The notes beneath the pieces were generated by a model. That model was not told the DNA's origin and ran no database searches. It saw only the letters and a list, made by a program, of their open reading frames with translations. From Emticicia agri (GTDB lineage Bacteria > Bacteroidota > Bacteroidia > Cytophagales > Spirosomataceae): a stretch of DNA of 64,000 bases. Both the position numbers and the translations under genes were made by a program. The stretch covers positions 62,001 through 126,000 of the forward strand of contig NZ_SEWF01000015.1 of assembly GCF_004168285.1 (NCBI RefSeq). The letters run 5' to 3'. Positions 41,872 to 50,227 of this stretch are shown here, one piece after another. The first letter of the stretch is position 1, and every line of letters begins with the position of its first letter.

Positions 41872-43290
41872 GTGAGCAATTTAGATTTTATAGATGAAGC
41901 CTATCGGGACAGTATAGCCACGGTAGACAGTGAAGGGAAGAGGGTATGGGTGTATCCGAAAAAACCTAATGGACACTATCATAATTACCGTGTGATAGCT
42001 ACCATCGTTTTTCTGAGCCTGTTCTTTTTGGGGCCATTCGTTAAAATCAACGGTCAACCCTTATTAATGCTTAATGTTTTTGAACGCAGGTTTGTCTTAT
42101 TCGGGCAATTGTTTCTGCCTCAGGACTCCGTCATTTTTAGTGTTGGTCTGCTTACTTTCTTTGTTTTTATTATCGTTTTTACGGTGGTTTATGGGCGTTT
42201 CTGGTGTGGCTGGGCTTGTCCGCAGACAGTGTTTATGGAAATGGTTTTCCGCAAAATAGAATACTGGATTGAGGGCGACCGCAAACAACAGATAGCACTC
42301 AGCAAAGCTCCCTGGAATACCGAAAAAATACTGAAAAAAGGAGGCAAAAGGCTGATATTTCTGCTTATTTCTATTCTGATTGCCCATACTACGATGGCCT
42401 ATCTGATAGGCCTGGAGGCTACCAGAGATATTATTACACAGTCGCCTATGGCGCATCTGACAGGTTTTATAGGGTTGGTGGTATTTACAGGTATTTTCTA
42501 TTATGTTTTTGCGGTACTGCGTGAGCAGGTTTGTATTTCTATTTGCCCTTATGGTCGTTTGCAGGGCGTATCAATGGGACGCAACACCGTTAATATTATT
42601 TATGACTGGATTCGTGGCGAGCCAAGAGGGAAACTCAATAAGCATGAGCCTGCTGCCCCCGTTTCAACCCCGAAAGGCGATTGTATCGACTGCAAACTCT
42701 GTGTGCAGGTTTGCCCGATGGGTATTGATATACGCAATGGTGCACAATTGGAATGTACCAACTGTACCGCCTGTATAGATGCCTGCGACGATGTAATGAT
42801 TAAAATCAACAAGCCCACAGGCTTGATAAAATTTGGCTCGGTAGAAAGTATTGAGAAACGGGTGCCTTTTAAACTTTCGGCAAGAGCCTATGCCTATTCG
42901 GGAGTATTGTTGTTATTGGTGGGCATTGAAGCATTCTTGTTGTTGAGCCGCTCGGCCATAGAAACTACGGTGATGCGGGTACCCGGACAAATGTATCAGG
43001 AGCAAGCCAATAACAAAATCAGTAACCTCTACAATGCCCAAATTGTGAATAAAAGCAATGAAGATAGGGAGGTTTTGCTGAAAGTTAAAGATAACGAGGG
43101 TACTATCAGGCTGATTGATGGGAAACAGCGTATAAAAATACAGAAACAGGGAAAAGCCGAAGTAGTTTTCTTTTTAGAAATGGATAAAGCGGCTATCAGC
43201 AAAATCAAAACCAATCTGGCAATTGAAGTGTGGCAAGGCGATGAGAAATTGGAGACGATTAAGACGACATTCTTAGGATTTAGTGAATGA
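41872..43290 (+). CDS. ccoG: Cytochrome oxidase accessory protein CcoG (ferredoxin-type)
   Basis: A 472-aa membrane iron-sulfur protein that reduces copper(II) for cbb3 assembly. It has four or five membrane helices in the first 230 residues, the conserved CGWACPQTVF, and two [4Fe-4S] motifs: CIDCKLCVQVCPMG (about 270) and CTNCTACIDAC (about 288). A soluble Ig-like C-terminal domain follows. The start is GTG (VSNLDFIDEAYRDS) preceded by an AGAGG-like site. The last codons and stop lie inside the repeat element at 43283-43407. Confidence 0.95.
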   Translation: MSNLDFIDEAYRDSIATVDSEGKRVWVYPKKPNGHYHNYRVIATIVFLSLFFLGPFVKINGQPLLMLNVFERRFVLFGQLFLPQDSVIFSVGLLTFFVFIIVFTVVYGRFWCGWACPQTVFMEMVFRKIEYWIEGDRKQQIALSKAPWNTEKILKKGGKRLIFLLISILIAHTTMAYLIGLEATRDIITQSPMAHLTGFIGLVVFTGIFYYVFAVLREQVCISICPYGRLQGVSMGRNTVNIIYDWIRGEPRGKLNKHEPAAPVSTPKGDCIDCKLCVQVCPMGIDIRNGAQLECTNCTACIDACDDVMIKINKPTGLIKFGSVESIEKRVPFKLSARAYAYSGVLLLLVGIEAFLLLSRSAIETTVMRVPGQMYQEQANNKISNLYNAQIVNKSNEDREVLLKVKDNEGTIRLIDGKQRIKIQKQGKAEVVFFLEMDKAAISKIKTNLAIEVWQGDEKLETIKTTFLGFSE

Positions 43291-43407
43291 GTGATTGTGT
43301 GAATGAGTGATTAATTTTTTATAATCTGCTAAGTCTTTCAATCAGTTAAAATATAGTTCAAGATAACAATAATAATCACTAAATCACTAACTCACTCAAT
43401 CACTAAA
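43283..43407. repeat. Inverted-repeat element with arms of 8-bp units
   Basis: The left arm is a tandem 16-mer (GTGAATGAGTGATTGT then GTGAATGAGTGATTAA, 43283-43314). The right arm (43374-43407) holds the same 8-bp units (AATCACTA-like) in reverse complement. Between them lie about 60 bp of A/T-rich sequence. The first bases encode the last residue and stop codon of ccoG. It separates ccoG from ccoH and is similar in design to 23491-23756. Confidence 0.6.
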
Positions 43408-43418
43408 TATCAAAAAAC

Positions 43419-43856
43419 ATGAACTTCGGGCATAAAATCGGGATTTTTTACGGGTTGTTTGTCATTTTTATGATTACACTCGTAACACTATGTATCAGAC
43501 AAAAAGACATATCGCTGGTAAGTAACGACTATTACAAACAGGAAATAGCATACCAGGCTGAAATAGACAAACAACGCAACGCCGGGCAGTTAACCAACCC
43601 TGTGCAAATAACTTATGCAGGAGCGGAACAACAGCTAACCGTGAGTTTTCCGCAAGAGCAAATCGGGGCAAGAGGTAAGGTAAAATTCTACCGTCCGTCT
43701 GATGCTAAAAAAGACTTTGCAGTAGATTTACAGTTAAACGAAACAGCAGTACAGCATATTCCGGTCAATCACCTGACAAAAGGGCTTTGGGTAGTAAAAA
43801 TAGAATGGGAAAACGCAGGGAAGGCGTATCTGAAAGAAGAAAAAATCGTACTCTGA
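43419..43856 (+). CDS. ccoH: FixH/CcoH-family cbb3 oxidase maturation protein
   Basis: A 145-aa protein with one N-terminal membrane helix (about 6-27, IGIFYGLFVIFMITLVTLCI) and an extracytoplasmic domain with the FixH features SNDYYKQEIAYQAEIDKQRNA and HLTKGLWVVKIEWENAGKAY. FixH proteins act with CcoG and CcoI during oxidase assembly. Its stop is 1 bp before the next gene, so both are translated together. Confidence 0.92.
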   Translation: MNFGHKIGIFYGLFVIFMITLVTLCIRQKDISLVSNDYYKQEIAYQAEIDKQRNAGQLTNPVQITYAGAEQQLTVSFPQEQIGARGKVKFYRPSDAKKDFAVDLQLNETAVQHIPVNHLTKGLWVVKIEWENAGKAYLKEEKIVL

Positions 43857-43857
43857 A

Positions 43858-44553
43858 ATGTTATATCCGGCTTTTATACTTGGTTTAGCGGGGAGCTTGC
43901 ACTGCATGGGTATGTGTGGGCCTATTTCTATGCTCCTGCCGGGTGATAAAAGTAAAAGAGGCAGATACATTATAGGTAGGGTAGTTTATAATCTGGGTCG
44001 GATTTTTACTTACAGTCTCCTGGGGTTACTGGTTGGGTTAGTTGGCGAGCAGATTGCTTTGTTTACTTCTCAGAAAGTCCTTTTTATCATTGTTGGTAGC
44101 TTGATCCTTTTGGCCTTTATTTTACCTGCCCGATGGCTAAAATCTTTAGATGTTTTGCCCTACGTAAACCGATTTAACAATTTCATCAAAGCCTCATTAT
44201 CGGTTTTCTACAAAAAACATACGCTCTTTGCTCAATTGGTTTTTGGCGTGCTGAACGGACTATTGCCCTGCGGATTGGTTTATGCAGCTCTGAGCGGTGC
44301 CTTTCTGATGAGTGAACCTTGGGAAAGCGTTTTATTTATGGCCTTATTCGGGTTAGGAACCTTGCCTATGATGTTAGGCTTTGCCTTTTTAGGTAATACC
44401 CTCCGTAAATGGTTTAGCTTTAAACCTAAAGTTATTTATACCTGTTCTTACATTGTTTTAGCCATCTGGTTGATTTTTAAAGGCGTTAATTTGCCTGCAA
44501 ACAATTTTGCTCATCATGAGGCAAATGGTATTACTGTTTGTCATGGGAAGTGA
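43858..44553 (+). CDS. TauE/SafE-like membrane protein of the cbb3 cluster
   Basis: A 231-aa polytopic membrane protein with six helices. The N-terminal LGLAGSLHCMGMCGPISMLLP carries the H-C-x2-M-C-G-P motif typical of the short sulfite-exporter (TauE/SafE) family linked to cbb3 clusters. GVLNGLLPCGLVYAAL is the second conserved block. The Cys/Met pairs suggest metal, possibly copper, handling rather than sulfite export. It directly follows ccoH and ends the cluster. Confidence 0.88.
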   Translation: MLYPAFILGLAGSLHCMGMCGPISMLLPGDKSKRGRYIIGRVVYNLGRIFTYSLLGLLVGLVGEQIALFTSQKVLFIIVGSLILLAFILPARWLKSLDVLPYVNRFNNFIKASLSVFYKKHTLFAQLVFGVLNGLLPCGLVYAALSGAFLMSEPWESVLFMALFGLGTLPMMLGFAFLGNTLRKWFSFKPKVIYTCSYIVLAIWLIFKGVNLPANNFAHHEANGITVCHGK

Positions 44554-44657
44554 GATGGCTATATTTGTTTGTAGGTATTAAATTCTAAAGAGTCTTATTT
44601 TAAGAATCTACGAAGCACAAGCATTATATTTGAAGCAAGGGTTTTAAAATACCATTT

Positions 44658-44700
44658 TAAGTCCCCCTTTAGGGACGGTCCGCCGTGCGGTTAGGGGTTG
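44658..44700. repeat. Interspersed palindromic repeat at the end of the AraC gene
   Basis: A cluster of short hairpins: GTCCC (44661-44665) pairs with GGGAC (44672-44676), and ACGG-TCCG-CCGT lies at 44675-44686. The unit runs into the AraC gene and provides its last codons and stop (44691-44693). The 12-mer at 44675-44686 recurs inverted at 45853-45864 on the other side of the gene. Confidence 0.5.
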
Positions 44701-45569
44701 GTTTCCTTTAGGTATTGCTTCTTATACTCCAACGGTGTAATGCCTTTTACATTTTTGAAATGCCTGTAAAAATTAGAGAGATTATTAAAGCCGCTTTCAA
44801 AGCAGATAAACTCTATGCTCAATCGGTTTTCAATCAATGCCCTGCACGCATGACTTACCCTGATTTCGGTCAGAAAATCGTTATAGGTTTTGTGAGTCAT
44901 TAATTTGAAATAACGGCAGAAAGAAGTAGTACTTAAATGGGCAATGGCGGCAATGTCTTCTAATTTGATGTCTTTAGCATAGTTGGCCAGCGTATAACTA
45001 CAAACATTATTCAGCCTGACGGTTTCCATTTCGTTAGACTGATAAAATGTATTGGCAGCCGTAATCATTTCCATTTCGTCCGATTCGGTCAATAGTTCAA
45101 GAATCGATAACAAAACAATCAGGCGTTGCAGCGGGCTTGCCAGCAGGGCACTGTGCAGCAGATTTTTAATTTGTTGCGCAGTTCCTCCCTGAATAATCAG
45201 GCCTTTTTTTGCCTTTTCATACAATTTCCTGATAGCATAGGCTTCGCTCAGTCCCAGAAAATCATTACCCAGGCAATCGGGTCTGAATTGCATCACAATG
45301 GCTTCTATCTGTAAATCGGCATTACCCTGAAAATACTCCTGATTACAACGCCAGGTATGAGGCAGGTTCTCTCCTAATAACAGCACTTCTCCCGACGAAA
45401 AATTACTGACATTGTCTCCTATAAACCGTACGCCCTCACCTCTGATAACGTAATGCAATTCGAGTTCAGGGTGGTAGTGCCATATCGTACCAAAATTAGG
45501 TTTAATATCATGTCTGATGCTAAACGATTGCTCTGTATTACTGGGTACTTTATGGAAATGGGGTTTCAT
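44691..45569 (-). CDS. AraC-family transcriptional regulator
   Basis: A 292-aa one-component regulator. The N-terminal cupin-like sensing domain (about 10-120) has IWHYHPELELHYVIRGEG and VLLLGENLPHTW. The C-terminal pair of helix-turn-helices (about 190-285) has DIAAIAHLSTTSFCRYFKLMT and ICFESGFNNLSNFYRHFKNVKGITPLEYKK. It is divergent from the symporter-lyase genes at 45953, which it probably controls in response to a sugar. The last three residues (TNP) and the stop are contributed by the repeat at 44658-44700. Confidence 0.93.
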   Translation of the reverse strand: MKPHFHKVPSNTEQSFSIRHDIKPNFGTIWHYHPELELHYVIRGEGVRFIGDNVSNFSSGEVLLLGENLPHTWRCNQEYFQGNADLQIEAIVMQFRPDCLGNDFLGLSEAYAIRKLYEKAKKGLIIQGGTAQQIKNLLHSALLASPLQRLIVLLSILELLTESDEMEMITAANTFYQSNEMETVRLNNVCSYTLANYAKDIKLEDIAAIAHLSTTSFCRYFKLMTHKTYNDFLTEIRVSHACRALIENRLSIEFICFESGFNNLSNFYRHFKNVKGITPLEYKKQYLKETNP

Positions 45570-45952
45570 GCCTGAAAATTATTTATGATAATATCGTACA
45601 ATGATTGGGAAATTGTCTATAAAAAGCTTGTATTTTTATCTGTTATCTTTGTAAAGTTAAATAAAATATTTGCCTTATTATAGAAAATACGCATCGTGCT
45701 GAAAAGCAATGTATATTTTTAGCATTGTGCTTGGCGTTTCACCGACTAAAGTCGGTGGCTAAGAAAACAAAGGTCTTTTCATCTTACAAAGGCCGACTTA
45801 AGTCGGCCTACATATATAAAAAAGACCTTTGTTTTCTTAGACGGCGACCGCGACGGCGGACCGTTTCTATTCGCTGTCACTCTCAGCACAGAATCACCTA
45901 TAATACGGCCAAGCATCTTATTTGTCCTATTGAATCTTTTGAAACCTGACGC
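45570..45952. repeat. 383-bp divergent intergenic region with nested palindromes
   Basis: No gene was found. Between the AraC and symporter genes lies a stem with perfect 21-bp arms (45759-45779 and 45820-45840). It encloses a 20-bp palindrome (45790-45809, core GGCCGACTTAAGTCGGCC). Just outside is a related hairpin ACCGACT-AA-AGTCGGT (45741-45756). Next come GC-rich repeats and ACGGCGGACCGT (45853-45864). The flanks 45570-45720 are A/T-rich and must hold both promoters, but no clear -7 element stood out. Confidence 0.7.
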
Positions 45953-47512
45953 ATGAACTTAAAAACACTCCCTGTTATTGACTTAGCTATCATTTTTGCC
46001 TATCTGGCCGGAATGGTAATAATAGGAGTTTATTTCTCAAGAAAGAACAAAAATGCCGACCAGTTTACCACTGCTTCGGGTAAGATTCCCGGCTGGGCTA
46101 TCGGGTTGTCTATTTATGCTACTTTTTTGAGCAGTAATACTTTTTTAGGGGTACCGGGTAAAGCATTCGGCAGTAACTGGAACTCGTTTGTGTTCAGTTT
46201 ATCTATGCCGCTGGCAGCCTGGGTGGCGTCTCGTTATTTTGTGCCTTTTTACCGGAATACCGGAGAAGTATCGGCCTATACGCATCTCGAACACCGTTTT
46301 GGTGCCTGGGCAAGAACTTATGCAGTAGTCTGTTTTCTGCTTACCCAGTTGGCACGTATGGGGTCTATTTTCTTCGGAATTGCCCTGAGCTTACAGGCGC
46401 TTACAGGCTACTCAATGGAAAGTATCATGATTGTGGTAGGTATATGTATTATTATATATACTGTGATGGGAGGCATGGAGGCCGTCATCTGGACGGAAGT
46501 AGTACAAGGGGTCATAAAAACCCTCGGTGCTTTAATTATTCTGGTGCTGGTCATTCAGGGAATGCCCGGCGGCATCAGTCGTATTGTAGAAATAGGCCAG
46601 GCAAATGATAAATTCAGTCTGGGCAGCCTTGTTCCCGACTTTACTCAATCCACATTCTGGGTAGTATTATTATATGGGTTCTTTATGAACCTGAATAATT
46701 TCGGCATGGACCAGAATTACGTGCAGAGGTACCATACTACTACTTCTGTCAAAGAAGCCACCCGTTCAATCTGGCTTTGTGTGTATCTGTACTTACCTGT
46801 TTCACTGATATTCTTTGTGATAGGTTCGTGTTTATTTGCCTATTATCAAAGCAATCCAGACTTACTGAATCAGGTAAGAATGCAGGTGGCAACCGAACGT
46901 CTGCCCGGTGGCAGTACTGATGCCATCAGTCAGTTAGCCAGTACCTTATCTGCCGCTGATATAGGCGATAAAGTCATGCCGCACTTCATGGTCAATAAGA
47001 TTCCGGCAGGGCTGGTAGGGCTGATTGTAGCCGCTATTATGTCGGCGGCCATGAGTACCATCAGCTCAGGTATGAACGCTTCTGCTACGGTTTTCTCGGT
47101 TGATATTTACCAGCGTTACATCAAATCAGATTTAACGTCATCACAAACCTTGCGGTTACTCTACATTGCTACGGCCGTGTTTGGGCTGTTAGGGATGTTG
47201 ACAGGGGTGGCTATGATTGGCGTCAAAAGCGTCTTAGACATCTGGTGGATGCTCTCAGGTATATTTGCAGGGGGTATGTTAGGCTTGTTCCTGTTGGGTA
47301 TGATTGCCAAAAAAGCCAAAAATACCGAAGCCGTAATAGCTACTGTGATAGGCATACTCGTGATTTGCTGGATGACTTTCTCAAAACAGATACCAGATGA
47401 ATATGCCGCTTTGCGCAGCCCGTTCCATCAGAATATGATTATGGTTATTGGCACACTCAGCATTTTTCTGACAGGCGTACTGATAAGTAAAATAAAACTC
47501 AAAAAAGCATAG
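45953..47512 (+). CDS. Sodium:solute symporter family transporter
   Basis: A 519-aa inner-membrane transporter of the SSS family with about 13 helices. It starts near the membrane (LPVIDLAIIFAYLAGMVIIG) and contains the sodium-site region FLSSNTFLGVPGKAFG, GGMEAVIWTEVVQG and the family signature near AAIMSAAMSTISSGMNASATVFSVD. Members carry sugars, sialic acid, vitamins or carboxylates. The adjacent aldolase of the N-acetylneuraminate lyase family makes a sugar acid plausible. A hairpin follows at 47570-47616. Confidence 0.92.
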   Translation: MNLKTLPVIDLAIIFAYLAGMVIIGVYFSRKNKNADQFTTASGKIPGWAIGLSIYATFLSSNTFLGVPGKAFGSNWNSFVFSLSMPLAAWVASRYFVPFYRNTGEVSAYTHLEHRFGAWARTYAVVCFLLTQLARMGSIFFGIALSLQALTGYSMESIMIVVGICIIIYTVMGGMEAVIWTEVVQGVIKTLGALIILVLVIQGMPGGISRIVEIGQANDKFSLGSLVPDFTQSTFWVVLLYGFFMNLNNFGMDQNYVQRYHTTTSVKEATRSIWLCVYLYLPVSLIFFVIGSCLFAYYQSNPDLLNQVRMQVATERLPGGSTDAISQLASTLSAADIGDKVMPHFMVNKIPAGLVGLIVAAIMSAAMSTISSGMNASATVFSVDIYQRYIKSDLTSSQTLRLLYIATAVFGLLGMLTGVAMIGVKSVLDIWWMLSGIFAGGMLGLFLLGMIAKKAKNTEAVIATVIGILVICWMTFSKQIPDEYAALRSPFHQNMIMVIGTLSIFLTGVLISKIKLKKA

Positions 47513-47569
47513 AGTATGTTTAAATTTTGTTATTCTGACCGAAAAGCACAGATTTTCTGGATATACAAG

Positions 47570-47616
47570 GCGTATTTTGCAGATGTAGCCGGCAGCTACA
47601 TCGAAAAAATACAACG
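47570..47616. repeat. Long interrupted hairpin after the symporter gene
   Basis: Inner arms GATGTAGC (47582-47589) and GCTACATC (47595-47602) are extended by outer arms GTATTTT (47572-47578) and AAAATAC (47606-47612), with a small internal bulge. Flanks GCG and CGC continue the symmetry. It may terminate the symporter transcript or be a repeated extragenic element. Confidence 0.5.
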
Positions 47617-47710
47617 CGGTATAGACAGAAAAGATGGCTTTGTAGGTCGAATCATAAATTTTAAAAATACTCTCAACTCAACAGTTTTTAACTGATTAAT
47701 ATAAAAGATT

Positions 47711-48670
47711 ATGGCTTCCACCAATTCACTACCACAAGGCTTTATTCCTGTTATGCTCACGCCTTTTACAGATTCAGGTGCTATTGACCATGCAGGACTT
47801 TCTGTTTTGACTGATTATTATATGCAGGCAGGTTCGGCAGGGTTATTTGCCAATTGTTTGTCGAGTGAAATGTATGAATTGACCAATGATGAGCGTCTAA
47901 CTATTACTAAACAGGTAGTTGACCAGGCTGCCGGGCATATTCCGGTAGTATCAACAGGTACGTTGGGCGGAACCATAGCCGCACAGGCAGATTTTGTGAA
48001 AAGAATTTATGATACTGGTGTGCAGGCTGTCATTGTGATTTCGGGTCAGATAGCTGCGGCTGATGAGTCTGACGAAGTATTTATAGAGCGGATGGAGGAA
48101 TTAATGCACCTGACACCGGGTGTACCTTTAGGGTTTTATGAATGTCCTGTGCCTTATAAACGCCTGATTAATGCCGATGTGCTGGCAAAACTTCTCCCTT
48201 CCAAACGCCTGATTTATCATAAAGATACTTGCCTCGATGCAGCTGAGGTAGAACGTAGATTGGCTGTTGCACAAGGATATAATTTTGGTTTATACGATGC
48301 CTATATGGTAAACGCTACTTCGTCGTTGAAGGCAGGAGCGGCGGGACTTTCTTGCATACAGGGGAATATTTACCCCGAATTGATTGTGTGGATTTGCGAA
48401 CATTATGCCGACGCCTCACCGGAAGCACAGAAAGTACAGCAATTTTTTAATGATTCAATGGAGATTGTACACTCGGCTTACCCGACTATAGCCAAATATA
48501 GTCTGATGAAAAGAGGTTTCCCGATTTCTACTTATACCCGCAGAAAAGTTGACCCTTTGACGGAAGCCCTGAAAGAAGGTATGGACGACTTATTGATTAC
48601 AATAGATAATTTGCATGATGAACTCGGCATTAAACCTGTTTACCAACATTCATCAGCTTTAGTTTCTTAA
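47711..48670 (+). CDS. Dihydrodipicolinate synthase/N-acetylneuraminate lyase family aldolase
   Basis: A 319-aa class I aldolase. Schiff-base Lys171 is in LIYHKDTCLD and catalytic Tyr143 in GFYECPVPYKR. The usual GxxGE motif is replaced by LSSEMYEL. The first strand FIPVMLTPFTDSGAID is typical. Members split or make 2-keto-3-deoxy acids or sialic acid with pyruvate. Next to an SSS transporter it probably cleaves an imported sugar acid; lysine biosynthesis is unlikely because the DapA substrate motif is absent. A strong terminator follows. Confidence 0.88.
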   Translation: MASTNSLPQGFIPVMLTPFTDSGAIDHAGLSVLTDYYMQAGSAGLFANCLSSEMYELTNDERLTITKQVVDQAAGHIPVVSTGTLGGTIAAQADFVKRIYDTGVQAVIVISGQIAAADESDEVFIERMEELMHLTPGVPLGFYECPVPYKRLINADVLAKLLPSKRLIYHKDTCLDAAEVERRLAVAQGYNFGLYDAYMVNATSSLKAGAAGLSCIQGNIYPELIVWICEHYADASPEAQKVQQFFNDSMEIVHSAYPTIAKYSLMKRGFPISTYTRRKVDPLTEALKEGMDDLLITIDNLHDELGIKPVYQHSSALVS

Positions 48671-48986
48671 TTTTTGTATCACCTTCCTCTTTATAATAGT
48701 TTTGTTTCTTAGCTTCAATCTCCGGTAGGTACCTGCCGGAGATTTTTTGTTTAACCTTTGAGTTAAATAAACTGAAAGACTTTTAATATATCGTCCCTAC
48801 CCAGAGGGACGATATATCGGTAGTAAACATAACTAAAATAGTTTCTAAGTCCCGTATGGATGATATATTAAAAAACTCTTGAATATATTCACCTTATGAG
48901 TTTCCTAATGCTATATTTTTGTATAGTAGCTCTTGGGTAACTAATTAATGCCGATTGATGTTACTAAACAAAAGACCGGATTTAAC
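48671..48986. repeat. 316-bp gap: terminator, second hairpin and promoter
   Basis: Besides the terminator at 48717, a hairpin with 13-bp arms (ATATATCGTCCCT 48786-48798 and AGGGACGATATAT 48805-48817) is present. A degenerate copy, GTCCCGTATGGATGATATAT, begins near 48849. A -7 element TATTTTTG is at 48914-48921 and serves the monooxygenase gene. Nothing that looks like a gene was seen. Confidence 0.6.
48717..48749 (+). terminator. Rho-independent terminator after the aldolase gene
   Basis: Arms AATCTCCGG (48717-48725) and CCGGAGATT (48736-48744), further paired as AGG/CCT inside, are followed by a T run. Confidence 0.85.
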
Positions 48987-49997
48987 ATGAGTAAATTAAA
49001 ATTAGGAGTACTTGACCAATCAATAGTAACACAAGGCAAAACTGCTATAGACGCCGTAGAAGAAACTATTGCTACCGTAAAACTGGCCGAAAAATTAGGG
49101 TATAGCCGTTTCTGGGTATCTGAGCACCATAATTCTTCTTTTATTGCAGGCTCTACACCGGAGGTGCTGATGGTGAAACTGGCCGATGAGACCAGACGCA
49201 TCAGAATAGGTTCAGGTGGCATTATGTTGCCCAACCATAGTGCTTTAAAAGTAGCCGAGAATTTCAGAATGTTGGAAACGCTGTTTCCAGGACGTATTGA
49301 TTTAGGAATAGGCAGAGCACCGGGAGGCGATAGAATTACAGCCGCTTTATTAAATCCATCGAACGATTTTAGTGAGGAGAGTTATTTACAACAATTAGCG
49401 TATCTGCAACAGTTTTTCAGAGATACGGCTGCTACCAGATACGGGCCGATTCTCGCAGTGCCACAGGCACCAACCATCCCTTCTCAATGGATATTGAGTT
49501 CGAGTGGCGGAAGCAGTAAAATTGCAGCACAGTTTGGCATGGGGCTGGCAGTTGCCCGATTCATCAATGGTTTTGCACAGCCCGATGTAGTAGAAACCTA
49601 CCGCCGGAATTTCGAACCTTCGTCTCAGTTCTCAAAACCGCATGCTTTGCTGTCAATCTCGGTATTATGTGCCGAAACAGAAGAAGAAGCCCAAAAAATG
49701 CGCAAATTTTTAGATTATGTACTGGTGCAGTTTGAGCAAGGCAAGTTTGACAACTTCGGCGACGAAGCCTATATACAGAAATACCAGTTTTCATTGGCCG
49801 AACAGGAGCGTATTCACCGTAACAGAGGCAGGGTTATATCGGGTACAAAAGAGGAAGTAAAAGAAAAATTACTGGCGCTTGCCAACGATTTTGGCGTAGA
49901 TGAAGTCATAGTATCAACAATGGCCAATCATTCGTTGAACCGTATGCGTTCGTTTGAATTATTAGCCGAAGCCTTTGAACTAAAGGCACTGGCATAG
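48987..49997 (+). CDS. LLM-class flavin-dependent oxidoreductase (luciferase-like)
   Basis: A 336-aa TIM-barrel flavoprotein related to bacterial luciferase alkanal monooxygenases. Family blocks are KLKLGVLDQS at the start, RFWVSEHHNSSFIAGSTPEVL, GGIMLPNHSALKVAENFRMLETLFPGRIDLGIGRAPGGD, and the C-terminal FGVDEVIVSTMANHSLNRMRSFELLAEAF. I set the start at MSKLKLG (48987), where homologues begin; an in-frame Met at 48948 would add 13 residues. The substrate is unknown. Confidence 0.9.
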   Translation: MSKLKLGVLDQSIVTQGKTAIDAVEETIATVKLAEKLGYSRFWVSEHHNSSFIAGSTPEVLMVKLADETRRIRIGSGGIMLPNHSALKVAENFRMLETLFPGRIDLGIGRAPGGDRITAALLNPSNDFSEESYLQQLAYLQQFFRDTAATRYGPILAVPQAPTIPSQWILSSSGGSSKIAAQFGMGLAVARFINGFAQPDVVETYRRNFEPSSQFSKPHALLSISVLCAETEEEAQKMRKFLDYVLVQFEQGKFDNFGDEAYIQKYQFSLAEQERIHRNRGRVISGTKEEVKEKLLALANDFGVDEVIVSTMANHSLNRMRSFELLAEAFELKALA

Positions 49998-50227
49998 TTT
50001 TTTGTTATATTATAATAGGGGAAAATATCAGTAGAACTGTCTTGAAATAAAGGCAGGTAAAAAGCGTTATTCATACTCATTTTAAAAATTACTTAACCAT
50101 ATATTAGTTTTTAATTAAAAATCATCATTGAATACTAATTGCATAAGTTTCTTGAGTAAATTCGAAATGCAAACGTGCTTTTACCTGTGAATCAGCTGAA
50201 TTCACACATTTGTTAAAAAATCCTGTT

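Noticed and set aside
42097-42456. 119-codon minus-strand ORF inside ccoG
   Set aside because: It lies antisense within the well-supported ccoG gene and its translation has no recognisable domain; it is a shadow.
47711-48670. Naming the aldolase dapA or nanA
   Set aside because: Catalytic Lys and Tyr are present, but substrate-specific motifs are not decisive; only family-level naming is supported.
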